From Epinephelus fuscoguttatus (Eukaryota; Chordata; Actinopteri; Perciformes; Serranidae), in contig NC_064770.1 in the NCBI RefSeq assembly GCF_011397635.1, positions 22,190,200-22,254,199 on the forward strand: DNA of 64,000 nt, given 5' to 3'. Position 1 is the stretch's first letter. Each line of letters starts with the position of its first letter. The translations under genes and the position numbers were made by a program. This document shows, in pieces, positions 62,447-64,000 of this stretch. A model generated the notes under the pieces. It made no database searches and was not told the origin of the DNA. It was given only the letters and a program-made list of their open reading frames with translations.

Positions 62447-62818
62447 CATTCATTTTCTAACCGCTTCATCCTCTTGAGGGTCGCGGGGGGGCTGGAGCCT
62501 ATCCCAGCTGACATTGGGCGAGAGGCAGGGTACACCCTGGACAGGTCGCCAGACTATCGCAGGGCTGACACATAGAGACAAACAACCATTCACGCTCACA
62601 TTCACACCTACGGACAATTTAGAGTCTCCAATTAACCTAGTCCCCAATCTGCATGTCTCTGGACTGTGGGAGGAAGCCGGAGTGCCCGGAGAGAACCCAC
62701 GCTGACACGGGGAGAACATGCAAACTCCGCACAGAAGGGCTCCCACACCCGGGATCAAACCGGCAACCCTCTTGCTGTGAGGCGAGAGTGCTATCCACCA
62801 CACCACCATGCCGCCCTC
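62447..62818 (-). mobile_element. Full-length Mermaid/DANA-type tRNA-derived SINE
   Basis: On the minus strand it begins GGCGGCATGGTGGTGTGGTG GATAGC (A-box-like), has the B box GGTTTGATCCC, then the Mermaid-type core with GGAGTTTGCATGTTCTCCCC and ACAGTCCAGAGACATGCAGA, and ends in GAAAATGAATG. Perfect 12-bp target duplications AAAATAACTTTT flank it at 62435-62446 and 62819-62830. Intact duplications and a complete head and tail indicate a relatively recent retrotransposition. The long open frames that cross it on both strands are by-products of the SINE and not genes. Confidence 0.85.
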
Positions 62819-63004
62819 AAAATAACTTTTATATATGCTAAATCAATATATCTATAGATAGATTATGTAAATTTGCCCAGTGTTTCTGTATGTGTTCATA
62901 GATAGGTTACAGTTTGTATTTATTTAGCCTTTAACTCTTTTTTTAAATTATTGTAATTTGATTTAATTTAATTTAATTCCGTTTTATTTTATTTTATTTT
63001 ATTT

Positions 63005-63570
63005 TACAGACTCCCTGTCTTTTAAACCTCAGGTTAATAATCTTCTTAAAAAGATGAGGCTGAAGTTAGGGTTAAATCTCAGAAACAAGTCCTGTGTCTC
63101 CTTTGAGGCCAGAAAAAGACTGGTTGCTGCTATGTTTTTACCATTTCTAGATTATGGTGACCTGCTGTACATGAATGCATCTGCACATTGTCTGCACATG
63201 TTAGATAAAGCACATCATAATGCACTGAGACTTTATTCCAGGGCTGGTTGGCCTTCTTTAACCTTTGCTATAGCTCAGTCACTGGTATTTGTTCATTTAT
63301 AAAGCCTTACTGGGTAAACTCCCTTCATACATTTGTACTGTGATTGAACAGAGATCTGACAGTAGCTTCAGTCTGAGATCACAAGACTTAGTGTTGTTGT
63401 GTGCTCCTGGTGCACAGACTGAGCTGGGAAGGAAAGCTTTTATGTGCTCTGCTCCTCTCACTTGGAATAACCTTCAAAAAGAGCTGAAACTATGTGAACT
63501 GGTCCCACTGCCTGATTTTAAAGCTCTCAGAAGTACGAGGATGAATGAATCTGTTTGTCACTGTGCATAG
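63005..63570 (+). pseudogene. L2-like LINE fragment, C-terminal part, frameshifted
   Basis: Two overlapping frames (63054-63302 and 63289-63570) together resemble the region after the reverse-transcriptase core of fish LINEs: LLKKMRLKLGLNLRNKSC, FLPFLDYGDLLY, AGWPSL, then IYKALLGKLPSY and LRSQDLVLL, with SAPLTWNNLQ near the end. A single frame change near 63290 joins them, so the copy is dead. A region of (TTTTA)n simple sequence precedes it. Confidence 0.65.
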
Positions 63571-63744
63571 TTGTTCTAATATTTCTACAAGTTACTGTGT
63601 GTCTTTTATGCTTATTGTGCGGCTGTTTGGCTGAAACTTTTTGTATGCTGCTGTCTTGGCCAGGTTTCCCTTTAACTAGTTAAAAATTGGTTAAATTAAA
63701 AAAAGCATTATTGTTTGTGATATTTTTCCTAGAAGCACAAAGGA

Positions 63745-64000
63745 GGAATGTGTGTCTCTCTCCACTGTTATGCAGATGACACTCAGCTGTACCTCCCTGT
63801 TAAACCCACTGACCTCAGCATGCTGAGTTCTCTACAGGACTGTCTATATGATATCAAAAACTGGGTGTCTTTAAATTTTATTCAGCTCAGTTCTAAGAAA
63901 ACAGAAATCCTTGTAATTGGGTCACAACATATCACAAAACAAATACTGCCATCTACTGGTCACCTGTGTCAACACATAAAGCAACAACATGTCACTGAGC
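63745..64000 (+). pseudogene. LINE reverse-transcriptase fragment with YADD motif
   Basis: From 63763 the frame reads HCYADDTQLYLPVK, i.e. the catalytic YADD box (63769-63780) of a non-LTR reverse transcriptase. It continues with WVSLNFIQLSSKKTEILVIG and runs toward the window edge. It is cut by the end of the window, so its state beyond is unknown. No start or upstream polymerase motifs are seen. Confidence 0.65.

Noticed and set aside
62450-62809. Open frame of 119 codons on the minus strand
   Set aside because: It lies wholly within the SINE at 62447-62818, where such frames arise in every copy of the family.
62740-62818. Possible tRNA gene on the minus strand
   Set aside because: The A and B boxes are those of the SINE head; no full cloverleaf with matched acceptor stem can be formed and the SINE body follows directly.

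Overview
The window is nuclear DNA from a ray-finned (teleost) fish. It has vertebrate multi-exon genes with GT-AG introns, AT-rich intergenic DNA dense in typical fish mobile elements (a Mermaid/DANA-type tRNA-derived SINE, L2-like LINE tails, many short inverted-repeat elements) and (CA)n microsatellites. Four protein-coding genes can be read with confidence, all on the + strand: notum (20188-25650), myadml2 (32852-33763), pycr1 (coding 37508-40390) and mafg (coding 52517-53800, with a probable non-coding first exon ending at 41798). The order and common orientation NOTUM-MYADML2-PYCR1-MAFG is, from what is known of human 17q25.3, the same block as in mammals. This supports orthology of all four and argues against any being a stray retrocopy.

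Layout. 1-20187: gene-poor upstream DNA of notum with several dispersed repeats, a nested transposon (5.3-6.5 kb), a perfect 26-bp hairpin near 2.85 kb and a cluster of AACGTT palindromes. 20188-25650: notum, 11 coding exons, 496 aa. 25651-31833: repeat-rich intergenic DNA, including a TTAA-flanked element with another element inside it. 31834-34571: myadml2, one coding exon, 303 aa. 34615-37000: a 232-bp tandem duplication and AT-rich spacer. 36940-40570: pycr1, seven coding exons, 321 aa, with a GC-AG intron and a (CA)24 repeat against one splice acceptor. 41590-60022: mafg, with a 10.7-kb first intron, a 12-codon first coding exon, a transposon in intron 2 and an apparent 6-kb 3' UTR containing a nested transposon. 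60023-64000: spacer, LINE fragments and the SINE; no further exons seen (sirt7, the next gene in mammals, is not visible here).

Functionally the four genes are not an operon-like pathway. They are a secreted Wnt deacylase, a MARVEL-domain membrane protein, a mitochondrial proline-synthesis enzyme and a small Maf transcription factor that share a conserved neighbourhood. Sequence hints at their regulation are a consensus TCF/LEF site upstream of notum and another in its intron 1, a MEF2 consensus upstream of myadml2, and an ATF4-type C/EBP-ATF element upstream of pycr1. I saw no CRISPR array, no structural RNA gene, and nothing I would call a new multi-gene system. The noteworthy material is in splice-site oddities, nested transposons and candidate regulatory sites.
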